From the NCBI RefSeq assembly GCF_029958925.1, contig NZ_CP124616.1, positions 2,418,001 to 2,482,000 on the forward strand: DNA of 64,000 nt. Direction: 5' to 3'. Within the stretch, counting starts at the first letter, position 1. Every line of letters begins with the position of its first letter. Source of the stretch: Tropicibacter oceani (GTDB taxonomy: Bacteria > Pseudomonadota > Alphaproteobacteria > Rhodobacterales > Rhodobacteraceae). Both the position numbers and the translations under genes were made by a program. Of this stretch, positions 47,193 through 56,166 are shown one piece after another. The notes below the pieces were generated by a model that saw only the letters and a program-made list of their open reading frames with translations, was not told the DNA's origin and did not search any database.

Positions 47193-47642
47193 TTAAGCGC
47201 TGTGCGCCTCGCGGGCCTTGGCGCTGGCTTCACAGGCGGCGTCGAGCGACAGCAGGATCGAGGCATGGCGGTTCTTGTAGGCGGCGGCGGGGCGCAGCAC
47301 CTCGAGCCCGTCAAAGGGCGCAGGCGGCGTTGGCCCGTCCTCTTTGAGCATGGCGCGCAGGGCGTCGCGGGCCTGGGTGATCTGCGCCTCGGTGCAGCCA
47401 AGGATCGCCGAGCCGACCACCGAGGCAGCCGCCTGGCCCAGGGCGCAGGCCTTGACGTCCTGGCCAAATGCGCTGACACGCCCATCAGTCATCTTGATGT
47501 CGACTGTCACGGTCGATCCGCAAAGAGGCGAGCGTTTCTTTATGGTTGCGTCCGGATCTTCAAGTCGTTCCAGATGCGGGATATCCGCCGCCAGTTCCAA
47601 TATGCGGCTGGAATACAGCTTGATCAGGTCTGTTTCGGCCAT
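47193..47642 (-). CDS. IscU/NifU-like iron-sulfur scaffold relative lacking the third ligand cysteine
   Basis: A 149-residue IscU-fold protein. The first two cluster ligands are in PLCGSTVTVDI (Cys about 41) and KACALGQAAASV (Cys about 66). Where IscU has its third cysteine (HCSIL) this protein has RHASILLSLDA, so the third ligand is absent. It may be a diverged scaffold or a protein of other function. Start 47642. It is divergent from hisI (71 bp gap). Confidence 0.85.
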   Translation of the reverse strand: MAETDLIKLYSSRILELAADIPHLERLEDPDATIKKRSPLCGSTVTVDIKMTDGRVSAFGQDVKACALGQAAASVVGSAILGCTEAQITQARDALRAMLKEDGPTPPAPFDGLEVLRPAAAYKNRHASILLSLDAACEASAKAREAHSA

Positions 47643-47713
47643 GGCGACTTTCCCTTCTTCCGTCTTCCTTCTAGATAGGCGCGCAGGTGCCACAAGCAAA
47701 ATGGTTTTTACAC

Positions 47714-48070
47714 ATGTCCTTCGATCCTTCGACCTTGGTCTATGACGCAAACGGGCTGATCCCCTGCATCGCCCAGCAAGAGGGCACCGGCGAGGTGCTG
47801 ATGATGGCCTGGATGAATGCCGAATCCGTGGCGCGGACGCTGGGGACCGGGCGGGTCACCTATTGGTCGCGCTCGCGGCAGGCGTTCTGGGTCAAGGGCG
47901 AAAGCTCGGGCCATGTGCAGGAACTGGTCGACTTGCGGGTCGATTGCGACCGCGATTGCCTGCTGGCGGTTGTGCGCCAGACCGGGCCCGCCTGCCACAC
48001 CAACCGCCGGTCGTGTTTCTATACTTCGGTGGTCGGAGAAGAGACCGAGCTGATGGCGCCGATGGTCTAA
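47714..48070 (+). CDS. hisI: Phosphoribosyl-AMP cyclohydrolase
   Basis: A 118-residue HisI catalysing the third step of histidine synthesis. The zinc/magnesium motif DCDRDCLLAVVRQTGPACHTNRRSCFY is recognisable (about 78-104; read in parts DCDRDC and GPACHTNRRSCF). No HisE domain is fused. It is away from other his genes. Its TAA overlaps the stop of convergent gluQ. Confidence 0.96.
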   Translation: MSFDPSTLVYDANGLIPCIAQQEGTGEVLMMAWMNAESVARTLGTGRVTYWSRSRQAFWVKGESSGHVQELVDLRVDCDRDCLLAVVRQTGPACHTNRRSCFYTSVVGEETELMAPMV

Positions 48071-48909
48071 AGCCCGACCATTTGGCGGATGTCTTGGGGG
48101 GTCGCGCCGTCGGCGCGGTACTTGGCGATAGCACGCGCGTCGTCGCGTTTGGCAAGTCGCTTGCCGGCATCGTCGCGGATCAGTCGGTGATGATGGTATT
48201 GCACGGACGGCAGCCCCAATTCCCATTGAAGAAACCGCTGTATGTAGCTGGCTTCAAACAGATCTTCGCCCCGGATCACATGGGTGACCCCGGTCGAGGC
48301 ATCATCAAGAACCACGGCGAAATGGTACGATGCGGCCATCCCGGGGCGCGCCAGAACGGGATCGCCGACACGGGTTTTCAGGAACTCGGCGGTGACCTCG
48401 TGGCGCCCGGCGTGGGCGGGGCCGGTTTCGTCAAAGGCGGGCATCTGCCGCCCGCAGGCCTTGTCCAGGTTCAGCCGCAAGGCATCGCCCGGCTGACGGT
48501 CGGCATAGGGCCGATGGCGGCAGGTTCCGGGATAGATCAACCCGTCGGGGCCATATTGCCGCACGCCCTCTTGCGGGGCGGAAACCGCGGCCTCGATATC
48601 GCGGCGCTTGCAGCGGCAAGGATAGACCGCGCCCTTGGCCGCAAGGTTTTCAAGCGCTTGGCGGTAGTCGTCAAAGTGGTCCGACTGGCGGCGCACCGGG
48701 CCATTCCAGGTGATGCCAAGCCAGCTCAGATCGTCCAGGATCTGGCTTTCCCACTCGGGCCGCGACCGGCTTTGATCCAGATCATCGATCCGCAGCCTGA
48801 ACTGCCCGCCGGCCTTGCGCGCCATGTCATGCGCCAACAAGGCGGAATAGGCGTGGCCCAGATGCAAGGGTCCGGTGGGCGAAGGGGCAAACCGCGTAAC
48901 GAATGTCAT
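48067..48909 (-). CDS. gluQ: Glutamyl-Q tRNA(Asp) synthetase
   Basis: A 280-residue truncated GluRS relative that attaches glutamate to queuosine in tRNA-Asp. HIGH-like motif APSPTGPLHLGHAYSAL (about 8-24), zinc ligands in PCRCKRRD and YPGTCRH, and KMSKS-like LAKRDDARAI near the C-terminus; no anticodon-binding domain. The window also carries two genes for its tRNA target at 32808 and 32917. It starts one base after the trmFO stop, so the two are one operon of tRNA modification. Confidence 0.95.
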   Translation of the reverse strand: MTFVTRFAPSPTGPLHLGHAYSALLAHDMARKAGGQFRLRIDDLDQSRSRPEWESQILDDLSWLGITWNGPVRRQSDHFDDYRQALENLAAKGAVYPCRCKRRDIEAAVSAPQEGVRQYGPDGLIYPGTCRHRPYADRQPGDALRLNLDKACGRQMPAFDETGPAHAGRHEVTAEFLKTRVGDPVLARPGMAASYHFAVVLDDASTGVTHVIRGEDLFEASYIQRFLQWELGLPSVQYHHHRLIRDDAGKRLAKRDDARAIAKYRADGATPQDIRQMVGL

Positions 48910-48910
48910 A

Positions 48911-50281
48911 TCAGGTGCTTGCGGCCTGGCCTTCATGTTGATCGGCCAGCCAGCCGGTCCAGGCCTGTTTGGCGCGGTCGGTGTAGGCCTTGTAGCGGTC
49001 CTTGCGGCCCCGGCGACCGCCCTTGATGCCGCTGGCTTCGAGCGGGCGGAACAGGCCGAAGTTTACGTTCATCGGCTGAAAGGTCTTGGCCTCGGCTCCG
49101 CCGGTGATGTGGTGGATCAGGGCGCCGTGGGCGGTGTCCTGCGGCACGACGGGCAAGGCGCGGCCCAGGATCTCGCTGGCCGCCATACGGCCCGCCAGCA
49201 GTCCCATGGCGGCGCTTTCCACATAGCCTTCGACACCCGTGACCTGACCGGCAAAGCGGATGTTCGGCCGTGAGCGCAGGCGCATCTGGTTGTCCAGCAG
49301 CGTCGGGGAATTCAGAAAGGTGTTGCGGTGAATGCCGCCCAGTCGCGCGAAAGAGGCATCCTGCAGTCCGGGAATCGTCTTGAAAACAGCAGTTTGCGCG
49401 CCGTACTTCATCTTTGTCTGGAAGCCGACGATATTGTACAGCGTCCCCAGCGCATTGTCCCGGCGCAGCTGCACCACGGCATAGGCCTTTTCATCGGGCT
49501 TGTGCGCATTGGTCAGGCCCACGGGCTTCATCGGACCGTGACGCAGGGTTTCGCGGCCGCGTTCGGCCATGACCTCGATCGGCAGGCAGCCGTCGAAATA
49601 ACCGGCGGTCTCGCCCTCGTGGAACTCGGTCTTGTCAGCCGCCAGAAGGGCGTCGATGAAGGCCTCGTACTGGTCCTTGGTCATCGGGCAGTTGATATAG
49701 GCCTTCTGCTCTTCCTCGGTTTCGCCCTTGTCATAGCGCGACTGGCGCCAGGCCACGGACATGTCGATGCTTTCGGCATAGACGATGGGGGCGATGGCGT
49801 CGAAAAACGCCAGCCGGTCGGCACCGGTTTCACGCTGGATCGCTTCGCCAAGCCCGGCCGAGGTCAGCGGCCCGGTGGCAAAGATCCATTGGCCGTCGTC
49901 TGGCAGGTTAACCACTTCTTCGTGGGAAATCGAGATGTTGGGATGGGCCCTTAGCGTGGATGTAACCTTTTCGGCAAAGGCCTCGCGGTCGACGGCCAGC
50001 GCACCGCCTGCGGGCAGGCGGTGTTCCTGCGCGGTGCGCATGATCAACCCGCCGGCCTGGCGCATTTCCCAGTGCAGAAGGCCCACGGCATTCTGTTCAT
50101 GGTCATCCGACCGGAACGAGTTGGAGCAGACCATTTCCCCAAGGTTTCCAGTCTGATGCGCAAAGGTCTTCACCTTTGGACGCATCTCGTGCAGGACAAC
50201 CTGCACGCCCATGTTCGCGGCCTGCCAGGCGGCCTCGGACCCGGCCATTCCGCCGCCGACGATATGAAGTGTATGTGTCAT
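48911..50281 (-). CDS. trmFO: Folate/FAD-dependent tRNA m5U54 methyltransferase
   Basis: A 456-residue TrmFO (Gid). The FAD-binding motif is [16 protein letters not shown] (about 5-20), catalytic cysteine in [13 protein letters not shown] (about 52), and the conserved [14 protein letters not shown] and [12 protein letters not shown] near the end. It forms ribothymidine in the T-loop of tRNAs using methylene-tetrahydrofolate, as in organisms lacking TrmA. Start 50281. Followed directly by gluQ. Confidence 0.96.
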   Translation of the reverse strand: MTHTLHIVGGGMAGSEAAWQAANMGVQVVLHEMRPKVKTFAHQTGNLGEMVCSNSFRSDDHEQNAVGLLHWEMRQAGGLIMRTAQEHRLPAGGALAVDREAFAEKVTSTLRAHPNISISHEEVVNLPDDGQWIFATGPLTSAGLGEAIQRETGADRLAFFDAIAPIVYAESIDMSVAWRQSRYDKGETEEEQKAYINCPMTKDQYEAFIDALLAADKTEFHEGETAGYFDGCLPIEVMAERGRETLRHGPMKPVGLTNAHKPDEKAYAVVQLRRDNALGTLYNIVGFQTKMKYGAQTAVFKTIPGLQDASFARLGGIHRNTFLNSPTLLDNQMRLRSRPNIRFAGQVTGVEGYVESAAMGLLAGRMAASEILGRALPVVPQDTAHGALIHHITGGAEAKTFQPMNVNFGLFRPLEASGIKGGRRGRKDRYKAYTDRAKQAWTGWLADQHEGQAAST

Positions 50282-50320
50282 GCGCCGCATGTAGAGCAAG
50301 GCGCGCGCCCTGCCAAGGTG

Positions 50321-51103
50321 TCACGCCCAGTCCGGTTTGCGCTTTTCCAGAAAGGCGCTGATGCCTTCGTCGGTATCGCGCCACAGCATGTTTTCCACCA
50401 TTGCCGCGCCGGTAAAGGCATAGGCGTCGTCCAGCCCCATTTCGAGCTGGTCGTAAAACGACGCCTTGCCGATCTTGACGGCGGCGGTCAGCTTTGAGGC
50501 GACGGTTTCGGCCAGCTCTTGCGTGGCGCTGTCCAGCTGGTCGGCGGCGACGATGCGATTGACCAGCCCCAGCTTTTCCGCCTCGGTATCCGACAGGAAC
50601 TGCCCGGTGGTCAGCATTTCAAAGGCGCGCTTGCGCCCGATGTTGCGCGACAGGGCCACCATCGGCGTCGAGCAGAACAGCCCGATGTTCACACCGTTTA
50701 CGCCAAAGCGCGTGCCCTGTGCCGCCACCGCCATGTCGCACGAGGCGACCATCTGGCACCCGGCGGCGGTGGCGATGCCATGGACCTGGGCGATCACCGG
50801 CTGCGGCAGGCGCTGCAGCCCGGTCATCACCTTGGCGCAGCGGGCAAACAGATCAGCGAAATAGGCCTTGCCGCCATCCTCGGCCTGGCGCCCGGCCTGC
50901 ATCTGTTTCAGGTCGTGTCCGGCGCAGAACGCCTTGCCCGCGCCGGAAATCACCACGACGCGGGTGTCGCGGTCCTGGCTCAGGGCGTCGATCTGCGCCT
51001 GCAAGGCGGCCAGCATCTCGTCCGAGAGGGCATTGAGCCGTTCGGGCGCATTCATGCGCAGGTGGGCGACCCCGTTGGTATCGCGACGTTCCAGAAGTTG
51101 CAT
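50321..51103 (-). CDS. Enoyl-CoA hydratase/isomerase family protein
   Basis: A 260-residue crotonase-fold protein. The oxyanion-hole parts are AFCAGHDLKQM (about 59-69) and HGIATAAGCQMVASCDMAVA (about 107-126, Gly-rich loop). The position of the usual catalytic glutamates is occupied by other residues (FCSTPMVAL), as in ECHDC3-like proteins, so hydratase activity is uncertain. Ribosome site GAGGAGG precedes the ATG. Divergent from the thioesterase gene. Confidence 0.9.
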   Translation of the reverse strand: MQLLERRDTNGVAHLRMNAPERLNALSDEMLAALQAQIDALSQDRDTRVVVISGAGKAFCAGHDLKQMQAGRQAEDGGKAYFADLFARCAKVMTGLQRLPQPVIAQVHGIATAAGCQMVASCDMAVAAQGTRFGVNGVNIGLFCSTPMVALSRNIGRKRAFEMLTTGQFLSDTEAEKLGLVNRIVAADQLDSATQELAETVASKLTAAVKIGKASFYDQLEMGLDDAYAFTGAAMVENMLWRDTDEGISAFLEKRKPDWA

Positions 51104-51136
51104 CTTGTCCTCCTCGTTTGGGGCAGCTTAGCTGTC

Positions 51137-51583
51137 ATGAAAGCGAAAGGACAAGCGGTGGATATCAAGATCGACGCAGAGGAAATGGCGGCCTATCTCG
51201 ACGAGGTGTTTCCCCAGGTGCGGGGCATGTTCGGGATCGACCGGTTGGACAAGGACCTGCTGGTGATGCGGTTGCATGCGGACGACCGGCACCTGCGGCC
51301 CGGAGGCACGGTGTCGGGGCCGGCGATGTTCAGCCTGGCGGATGTGGCGGCCTATGTGGCGACCATGGCCTTTGTCGGCAAACAGGCGCTGGCGGTGACC
51401 ACGCATTGTTCGATCGATTTCATGCGAAAACCCGAGGCTGGCAAGGACTTGCTGGCCGAAGCGAAGGTGTTGAAGCTGGGGCGCGCCCTTTCGGTCACCG
51501 ATGTGCTGTTGTTCAGCGAAGGCAGTGACAAGCCGGTGGCCCATGCCAGCCTGACCTATTCGATCCCGCCGGCGCGCGGTTGA
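51137..51583 (+). CDS. PaaI-type hotdog-fold thioesterase
   Basis: A 148-residue protein with the hotdog fold: HLRPGGTVSGPAMFSLADVAAYVATM (about 57-82) corresponds to the PaaI active-site helix with Asp in LADVA, followed by VTTHCSIDFMRKP. It hydrolyses acyl-CoA or a similar thioester; substrate unknown. ATG 51137 lacks a clear ribosome site; GTG 51158 has AAAGGA seven bases before it and may be the true start. Divergent from the crotonase gene, so the two may act in one acyl-CoA pathway. Confidence 0.88.
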   Translation: MKAKGQAVDIKIDAEEMAAYLDEVFPQVRGMFGIDRLDKDLLVMRLHADDRHLRPGGTVSGPAMFSLADVAAYVATMAFVGKQALAVTTHCSIDFMRKPEAGKDLLAEAKVLKLGRALSVTDVLLFSEGSDKPVAHASLTYSIPPARG

Positions 51584-51628
51584 TGCGGGGCGCACAGGGG
51601 GCGCTGCCCCCTCGGCCTGCGGCCTCAC

Positions 51629-51655
51629 CCCAGGAGTATTGGGACCAAGAAGAAG
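51629..51655 (+). repeat. Dispersed intergenic repeat, partial copy
   Basis: CCCAGGAGTATTGGGACC followed by AAGAAGAAG lies between the convergent thioesterase and speD genes and reaches to two bases from the speD stop codon. Confidence 0.7.
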
Positions 51656-51656
51656 A

Positions 51657-52088
51657 TCAAGGGGTTGGCAGGCGGTGTTGATGTGATGGGCCAAGATTTT
51701 CACCGCGCCGCAGCGGGGTGACGCGCAGGTCGGTCGTGGCAAAGGCGCGGGCCAGGATGGGAAGGGCCTTTTGCGGTTCGGCATCGCCGCACATGAAGAT
51801 GTCGAAGGCGCCGTAGCCGATTTCCGGCCATGTGTGCACCGAGATGTGGCTTTCGGCCAGAACCGCGATGCCGGTGATGCCTTGCGGGGAAAAGCGGTGG
51901 GTGTGCAGGTGCAAGATGGTGGCGCCGCAGGCATCGGCGCAGTCGCGCAGGGCCTGCTGGATGCGCTGTTCGTCGTCCAGCCCGCTGCCGCCCAGCAGAT
52001 CGATGATCAGGTGGGTGCCGGCGAAAAGCGCGCCGCCTTCGAGGCGGAAGTGATCGGGCCGCGGATCGGCGGGAGGGCTGTCCTTCAT
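51657..52088 (-). CDS. speD: S-adenosylmethionine decarboxylase proenzyme
   Basis: A 143-residue class Ib SpeD. Self-cleavage occurs before the serine in AESHISVHTWPE (about residues 77-88), producing the pyruvoyl group; THLIIDLLGG at the start and FMCGD after the cleavage site are typical. Supplies aminopropyl groups for spermidine. No speE is adjacent. The start is the first ATG after a poor upstream region; the 3' end abuts the dispersed repeat. Confidence 0.93.
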   Translation of the reverse strand: MKDSPPADPRPDHFRLEGGALFAGTHLIIDLLGGSGLDDEQRIQQALRDCADACGATILHLHTHRFSPQGITGIAVLAESHISVHTWPEIGYGAFDIFMCGDAEPQKALPILARAFATTDLRVTPLRRGENLGPSHQHRLPTP

Positions 52089-52161
52089 GCGGTTCTTGTA
52101 GCATGAAAAAGGGGCGCAGGAAGACCCCGCGCCCAAGGAAGAGGTCTGGCAGGGCAGGGAT

Positions 52162-52389
52162 TTACCCTTGCCAGAACATGCGACGCGCCTCCCTTTGGGC
52201 TGAGCGCCGATCCAGTCCCACGTCTTTGAGCAAGTGGTCGTCCAGCTGGCCGAGGGCCTTTCGGGTTCGGCGATGCTGGGCCCATTTGGCAGTGACCACG
52301 GCAACGCGAAGGGCAAATGTCGTCAGCGGCGGCAGGGGATGGGCCGCATCGAGGAAGGACAGCGCGTCACGCGTTGCGATGTGTGACAT
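52162..52389 (-). CDS. DUF1127 small basic protein
   Basis: A 75-residue protein ending in the DUF1127 motif RRTRKALGQLDDHLLKDVGLDR and AQREARRMFW. DUF1127 proteins have arginine-rich helices and take part in RNA and phosphate metabolism in alphaproteobacteria; the precise role here is unknown. Divergent from the MocR-type regulator with a shared 95-bp promoter region holding dyads. Co-oriented with speD, 73 bp upstream of it. Confidence 0.88.
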   Translation of the reverse strand: MSHIATRDALSFLDAAHPLPPLTTFALRVAVVTAKWAQHRRTRKALGQLDDHLLKDVGLDRRSAQREARRMFWQG

Positions 52390-52403
52390 GGGAAACTCCT
52401 GTT

Positions 52404-52494
52404 AATTGTATTGACACAAGTTGTACGTATTGGGTACAAATTGGGATACACTGGCAATTGTACCGGGTCGAGAGAATAATTGTGATGGATACAA
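52404..52494. promoter_or_regulatory. Operator cluster between DUF1127 and MocR genes
   Basis: TTGTAC-GTATTGG-GTACAA (52420-52438) is a perfect dyad. Related half-sites flank it: ATTGTATTG (52404), GGATACA (52444), ATTGTACC (52457) and GGATACAATTT (52487, at the start of the regulator gene). MocR regulators commonly bind repeated half-sites in such divergent regions. Confidence 0.5.
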
Positions 52495-53879
52495 TTTCAC
52501 GTCTTTATGATTTGCAGACGGCTGGTCCGAAATATCGCGCGGTCGCCGAGGCGATCCGCGGGGCGATTGATGGCGGCAGTCTGGGGCAGGGTGACAAGCT
52601 GCCACCGGTGCGGGATCTGGCCTGGACGCTCAAGATCACGCCGGGGACGGTGGCGCGGGCCTATACCATCCTGACCGACGAGGGGGTGTTGGAGGCCTCG
52701 GTGGGGCGCGGCACCTTTGTGGCACAGCGCCGCCGCGCCCGCTCAGGGGTGTCCTGGCCGGCCAATCATACTGCGCAAGATACCGACCAGGTGAGGCTTT
52801 TCACGCCGCGCATTCCCGATGTCGGGCAGGTTGCGATGCTGCATGATGCCTTTGCCCGGCTGGCCGGACGGCCGCCCGAGGATCTGTTGAACTATCCCAG
52901 CGCCCAGGCCTTTGCTCCGGCGCGGCAGGCGGTTCTGCGCTGGCTTGAGGGGGCGGTTCTGGGGCATGTGGCCAACGAGGATATCGTTCTGAGCCATGGC
53001 GGCCAGTCGGCGATTTCGCTGGTGATGCAGGCGGTTCTGGAAGGGCCCCGCCCGGTGGTCATGGTCGAGGAGCTGAGCTATCCCGGGTTTCGCCGCGCGG
53101 CCGAGCTGCTGCGCGCCGAAGTGGTCGCGGTTCCGATGGACGGGCAGGGGATTGTACCAACCGCGCTGGAGGAAATCGCGCAGCGGCACAAGGCGCAGCT
53201 GCTTTGTACCAGTCCCGAAGTGCACAATCCGACCGGGATCTGCACCCCCGAGGCGCGGCGCGAGCAGATTGCGGATGTGGCGCGGCGCAACGGGTTCCAC
53301 GTGCTTGAGGACGATTGTTACCGGTTGGGCATGGCGCGGGCGCCGTCGTACCGGGCCTTGTTGCCGGACCAGGGCTGGCACGTGTCGTCCTTTTCGAAAT
53401 GCCTGACGCCGTCGCTGCGGGTGGGCTTTGCCGTGGCGCCGCAAAGCCGGCGGGCCGACCTGCGCCGCACGGCGGAACACGGGTTCTTTGGCCTGGCCCT
53501 GCCTTTGGCGCATCTGACCCAGGACATCCTGACCCGGGACGAAACCTATGGTCTGATGGACAAGGTGCGCGAGGCCTTTGGCGCCTATGTGCGGATCGCG
53601 GTGAACACCCTTGGCGGGTATGATCTGCGCTGGCACGAGGATGTGCCCTTTCTGTGGCTGACCCTGCCGGATGGCTGGCGCGCCAGCACCTTTGTCCAGA
53701 CCGCCGAGGCCGAAGGCGTACAGCTTCGCAATGCCGATGAATTCGCGCTGCGGGATGGGCAGGCCCCGCATGCGGTGCGGCTGGCGATCAACGCGCATGT
53801 GTCGCACGCCAGTTTCGAGGCGGCGATGCAGCGCCTGCGCCATCTGCTGGATCATCCGCCCGAACGCATCGCGGTATGA
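52485..53879 (+). CDS. MocR-type regulator (GntR DNA-binding plus aminotransferase domain)
   Basis: A 464-residue fusion. A GntR winged helix is at residues 1-75 (KYRAVAEAIRGAIDGGSL; LKITPGTVARAYTIL) and a fold-type I aminotransferase domain follows, with PLP-related features SPEVHNPTGICTPEARR (about 240-256), EDDCYRL (Asp for pyridine nitrogen) and the Schiff-base lysine SSFSKCLTPSLRVGF (about 303-317). Such regulators respond to PLP or amino compounds. Targets may be itself and the divergent DUF1127/speD genes. Confidence 0.93.
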   Translation: MDTISRLYDLQTAGPKYRAVAEAIRGAIDGGSLGQGDKLPPVRDLAWTLKITPGTVARAYTILTDEGVLEASVGRGTFVAQRRRARSGVSWPANHTAQDTDQVRLFTPRIPDVGQVAMLHDAFARLAGRPPEDLLNYPSAQAFAPARQAVLRWLEGAVLGHVANEDIVLSHGGQSAISLVMQAVLEGPRPVVMVEELSYPGFRRAAELLRAEVVAVPMDGQGIVPTALEEIAQRHKAQLLCTSPEVHNPTGICTPEARREQIADVARRNGFHVLEDDCYRLGMARAPSYRALLPDQGWHVSSFSKCLTPSLRVGFAVAPQSRRADLRRTAEHGFFGLALPLAHLTQDILTRDETYGLMDKVREAFGAYVRIAVNTLGGYDLRWHEDVPFLWLTLPDGWRASTFVQTAEAEGVQLRNADEFALRDGQAPHAVRLAINAHVSHASFEAAMQRLRHLLDHPPERIAV

Positions 53880-54014
53880 ACGCCGGGGCGTTGCCGGGCG
53901 CAGCGTGATGGCTGACTCGGGGCGGCGGCTTGGAAATTGCGCGAAAACATGAGGTATTCTGATACCGTAATTTCAAGTCATTGTTTTGCAATGAAAAATC
54001 CGGAAAAGTCGCGC

Positions 54015-54042
54015 TTGACTGTGGGTTTGGCGTCTATATAAC
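54015..54042 (+). promoter_or_regulatory. Sigma-70 promoter of rplM-rpsI
   Basis: TTGACT (54015-54020), 16-base spacer and TATAAC (54037-54042), about 65 bp before rplM. The rest of the 230-bp gap after the MocR gene shows nothing else clear. Confidence 0.7.
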
Positions 54043-54109
54043 CCGCCCATCGGAATTTGGGGGCGTGCCGCTGGGCGCGGCTCTTCTCCAACGAAAAACG
54101 GATATACCC

Positions 54110-54568
54110 ATGAAAACCTTCTCTGCGACTCCGGCAGACATCGAGAAGAAATGGATCCTGATCGACGCCGAGGGCGTTGTTCTGGGCCGTCTTGCCTCGA
54201 TCGTTGCCATGCGTCTGCGCGGCAAGCACAAGCCGTCGTTCACCCCCCACATGGATTGTGGTGACAATGTCATCATCATCAATGCGGACAAGATCCAGAT
54301 GACCGGTAACAAGCGCGATGAGCACTTTTACTGGCACACCGGCCACCCCGGTGGCATCAAATCCCGCACCAAGCAGCAGATCCTCGAGGGTGCACACCCC
54401 GAGCGCGTCGTGGTGCAGGCGGTCAAGCGCATGCTGCCGGGCAACCGTCTGTCGCGCCAGATCATGACCAACCTGCGCGTCTATGCAGGCGCCGAGCATC
54501 CGCACGAGGCACAGTCGCCCGAAGTGCTGGACGTCAAGTCGATGAACAAGAAAAACACGCGGGTGTAA
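54110..54568 (+). CDS. rplM: 50S ribosomal protein L13
   Basis: A 152-residue L13. Conserved segments are [21 protein letters not shown] (split about 14-34), [18 protein letters not shown] and [23 protein letters not shown] follows. Start fixed by homology (MKTFSATP). It is the first gene of the conserved rplM-rpsI pair, with two bases between the genes. Confidence 0.98.
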   Translation: MKTFSATPADIEKKWILIDAEGVVLGRLASIVAMRLRGKHKPSFTPHMDCGDNVIIINADKIQMTGNKRDEHFYWHTGHPGGIKSRTKQQILEGAHPERVVVQAVKRMLPGNRLSRQIMTNLRVYAGAEHPHEAQSPEVLDVKSMNKKNTRV

Positions 54569-54570
54569 TC

Positions 54571-55059
54571 ATGGCTGATCAGATCAATTCTCTGGAAGAG
54601 CTGGGCGAAGCCGCAGGCACCGTTGCCGCTGCTCCCGTCCTCGAAGCCCCGCGCGAGCCCGTCCGTGACGAGCTGGGCCGGTCCTATGCAACCGGCAAGC
54701 GCAAAGATGCGGTTGCCCGCGTCTGGATCAAGCCGGGTTCCGGCAAGGTCACCGTCAACGGCAAAGAGATGAGCAAGTATTTTGCCCGTCCCGTGCTGCA
54801 GATGATCCTGCGCCAGCCCTTCACCGTCGCCGGTGTCGAAGACCAGTTCGACGTCTTCGCAACCGTCAAGGGCGGTGGTCTGTCCGGTCAGGCCGGTGCG
54901 GTCAAGCACGGTGTCTCCAAGGCGCTGCAGCTGTACGATCCCAGCCTGCGCGGCGCGCTGAAGGCTGCTGGCTTCCTGACCCGCGACAGCCGCGTGGTGG
55001 AACGCAAGAAGTTCGGTAAGCGCAAGGCACGCCGTTCCTTCCAGTTCTCGAAGCGTTAA
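54571..55059 (+). CDS. rpsI: 30S ribosomal protein S9
   Basis: A 162-residue S9. The N-terminal 35 residues (Glu/Ala-rich) are an extension common in alphaproteobacteria. The core has [33 protein letters not shown] and the C-terminal [16 protein letters not shown] that reaches the ribosomal P site. Second gene of the operon; a clear terminator follows. Confidence 0.98.
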   Translation: MADQINSLEELGEAAGTVAAAPVLEAPREPVRDELGRSYATGKRKDAVARVWIKPGSGKVTVNGKEMSKYFARPVLQMILRQPFTVAGVEDQFDVFATVKGGGLSGQAGAVKHGVSKALQLYDPSLRGALKAAGFLTRDSRVVERKKFGKRKARRSFQFSKR

Positions 55060-55081
55060 ACCTTCGCCATACGATTTGCAA

Positions 55082-55108
55082 AAACCCGCCTTTCACAGGC
55101 GGGTTTTT
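55082..55108 (+). terminator. Terminator of rplM-rpsI
   Basis: AAACCCGCC (55082-55090), seven-base loop, GGCGGGTTT (55098-55106) followed by TT; 22 bases after rpsI. Confidence 0.88.
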
Positions 55109-55125
55109 CGCGTTAAGGGGGCATC

Positions 55126-56166
55126 ATGCTGGATGTTTCGATCAAGGATGCGGGCCGCCTGGCCCGGGTGGTCAGCGGGCAGGTCGATCCGGCCCGGCTG
55201 ACCCTGTTTTCCACGATGAAGAACGAGATGGGCTTTTTGCCCGCCTTCCTGGCGCATTACCGCAGCATCGGGTTCGAACAGTTCCTGATCTGGGATGACG
55301 CCAGCACGGACGGCACCTTTGAACATCTTAGTGCCCAGTCCGATTGCATTGTCATGCGCTCGGATCTGGGGTTCGGGCAAGAGCTGCGCTTTACCGACCC
55401 CGAGGGCAGGACCCGGGTGGAACGGGCCGGCACCTATTTCAAGATCGCGCTGCCGCATCTGTTCTTTGACAATGCCTTTGTCGCCTATGTCGATGCGGAT
55501 GAATTCCTGATCCTGCCGCCGGGCGTCACTTCGGTTGCTCAGGTGGTTGACCGGTTGCGCGACGATGGGGCATTTGCCGCCGTTGCCTCGGTGGTCGAGT
55601 TTTTCCCGCGCGGGGTGCAGGGGCTGAAAGGCGAATTGCCGGACAGTTTCCAAGGGCTGATCGCCGCCTATCCGCATTTCCAGGCCGAGGCGCTGGTGGA
55701 TCTGACGCCCGGCGCGCTGCGGCCCCGGCTGATGGGCCAGTCAAAGACCGCGCATCTTTATGCGCAGTACAATGTGACGCCGCCGCTGATCCGGCGCGGG
55801 TGGCACAAGATCTGGATGCCGGCGCGGGTGCGGCGCGACCAGCAAAGCCAGACCTCGCCCCGGCACAAGACGCCGCTGATCCTGCGCAGCGCCGATTGCC
55901 ACCAGGTCGGCAGCCACAACGCCAGCAAACCGCCGTCTTCGACTGTGCTGCTGACGCTGGCGCATTTCGTCTTTACCGCGCAATTCGCGGACAAGATCAC
56001 GCGCGCGATCACGCAGGGCGCCCATGCCCATGGCGCGCGCAAGTACCACGGCTATGCGCAGTTGCTAAAGGCGATGGAGGGGCGGGACGACGGCTTTCTC
56101 GACGCGCAAAGCGTTCGCTATCAAGGGCCCCAGCAGTTGATCGACCTTGGCCTTATGCGCTGGTAG
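55126..56166 (+). CDS. Family 2-like glycosyltransferase (Glyco_tranf_2_4 type)
   Basis: A 346-residue cytoplasmic protein. The GT-A start is LTLFSTMKNEMGFLPAFLAHYRSIGFEQF, with the nucleotide-binding WDDASTDGT (about 55-63) and metal-binding FVAYVDADEFL (about 122-132). Family members modify cell-surface or extracellular glycans. The C-terminus (HGARKYHGYAQLL) is helical. It overlaps a convergent sulfotransferase gene by 14 bp. Confidence 0.88.
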   Translation: MLDVSIKDAGRLARVVSGQVDPARLTLFSTMKNEMGFLPAFLAHYRSIGFEQFLIWDDASTDGTFEHLSAQSDCIVMRSDLGFGQELRFTDPEGRTRVERAGTYFKIALPHLFFDNAFVAYVDADEFLILPPGVTSVAQVVDRLRDDGAFAAVASVVEFFPRGVQGLKGELPDSFQGLIAAYPHFQAEALVDLTPGALRPRLMGQSKTAHLYAQYNVTPPLIRRGWHKIWMPARVRRDQQSQTSPRHKTPLILRSADCHQVGSHNASKPPSSTVLLTLAHFVFTAQFADKITRAITQGAHAHGARKYHGYAQLLKAMEGRDDGFLDAQSVRYQGPQQLIDLGLMRW

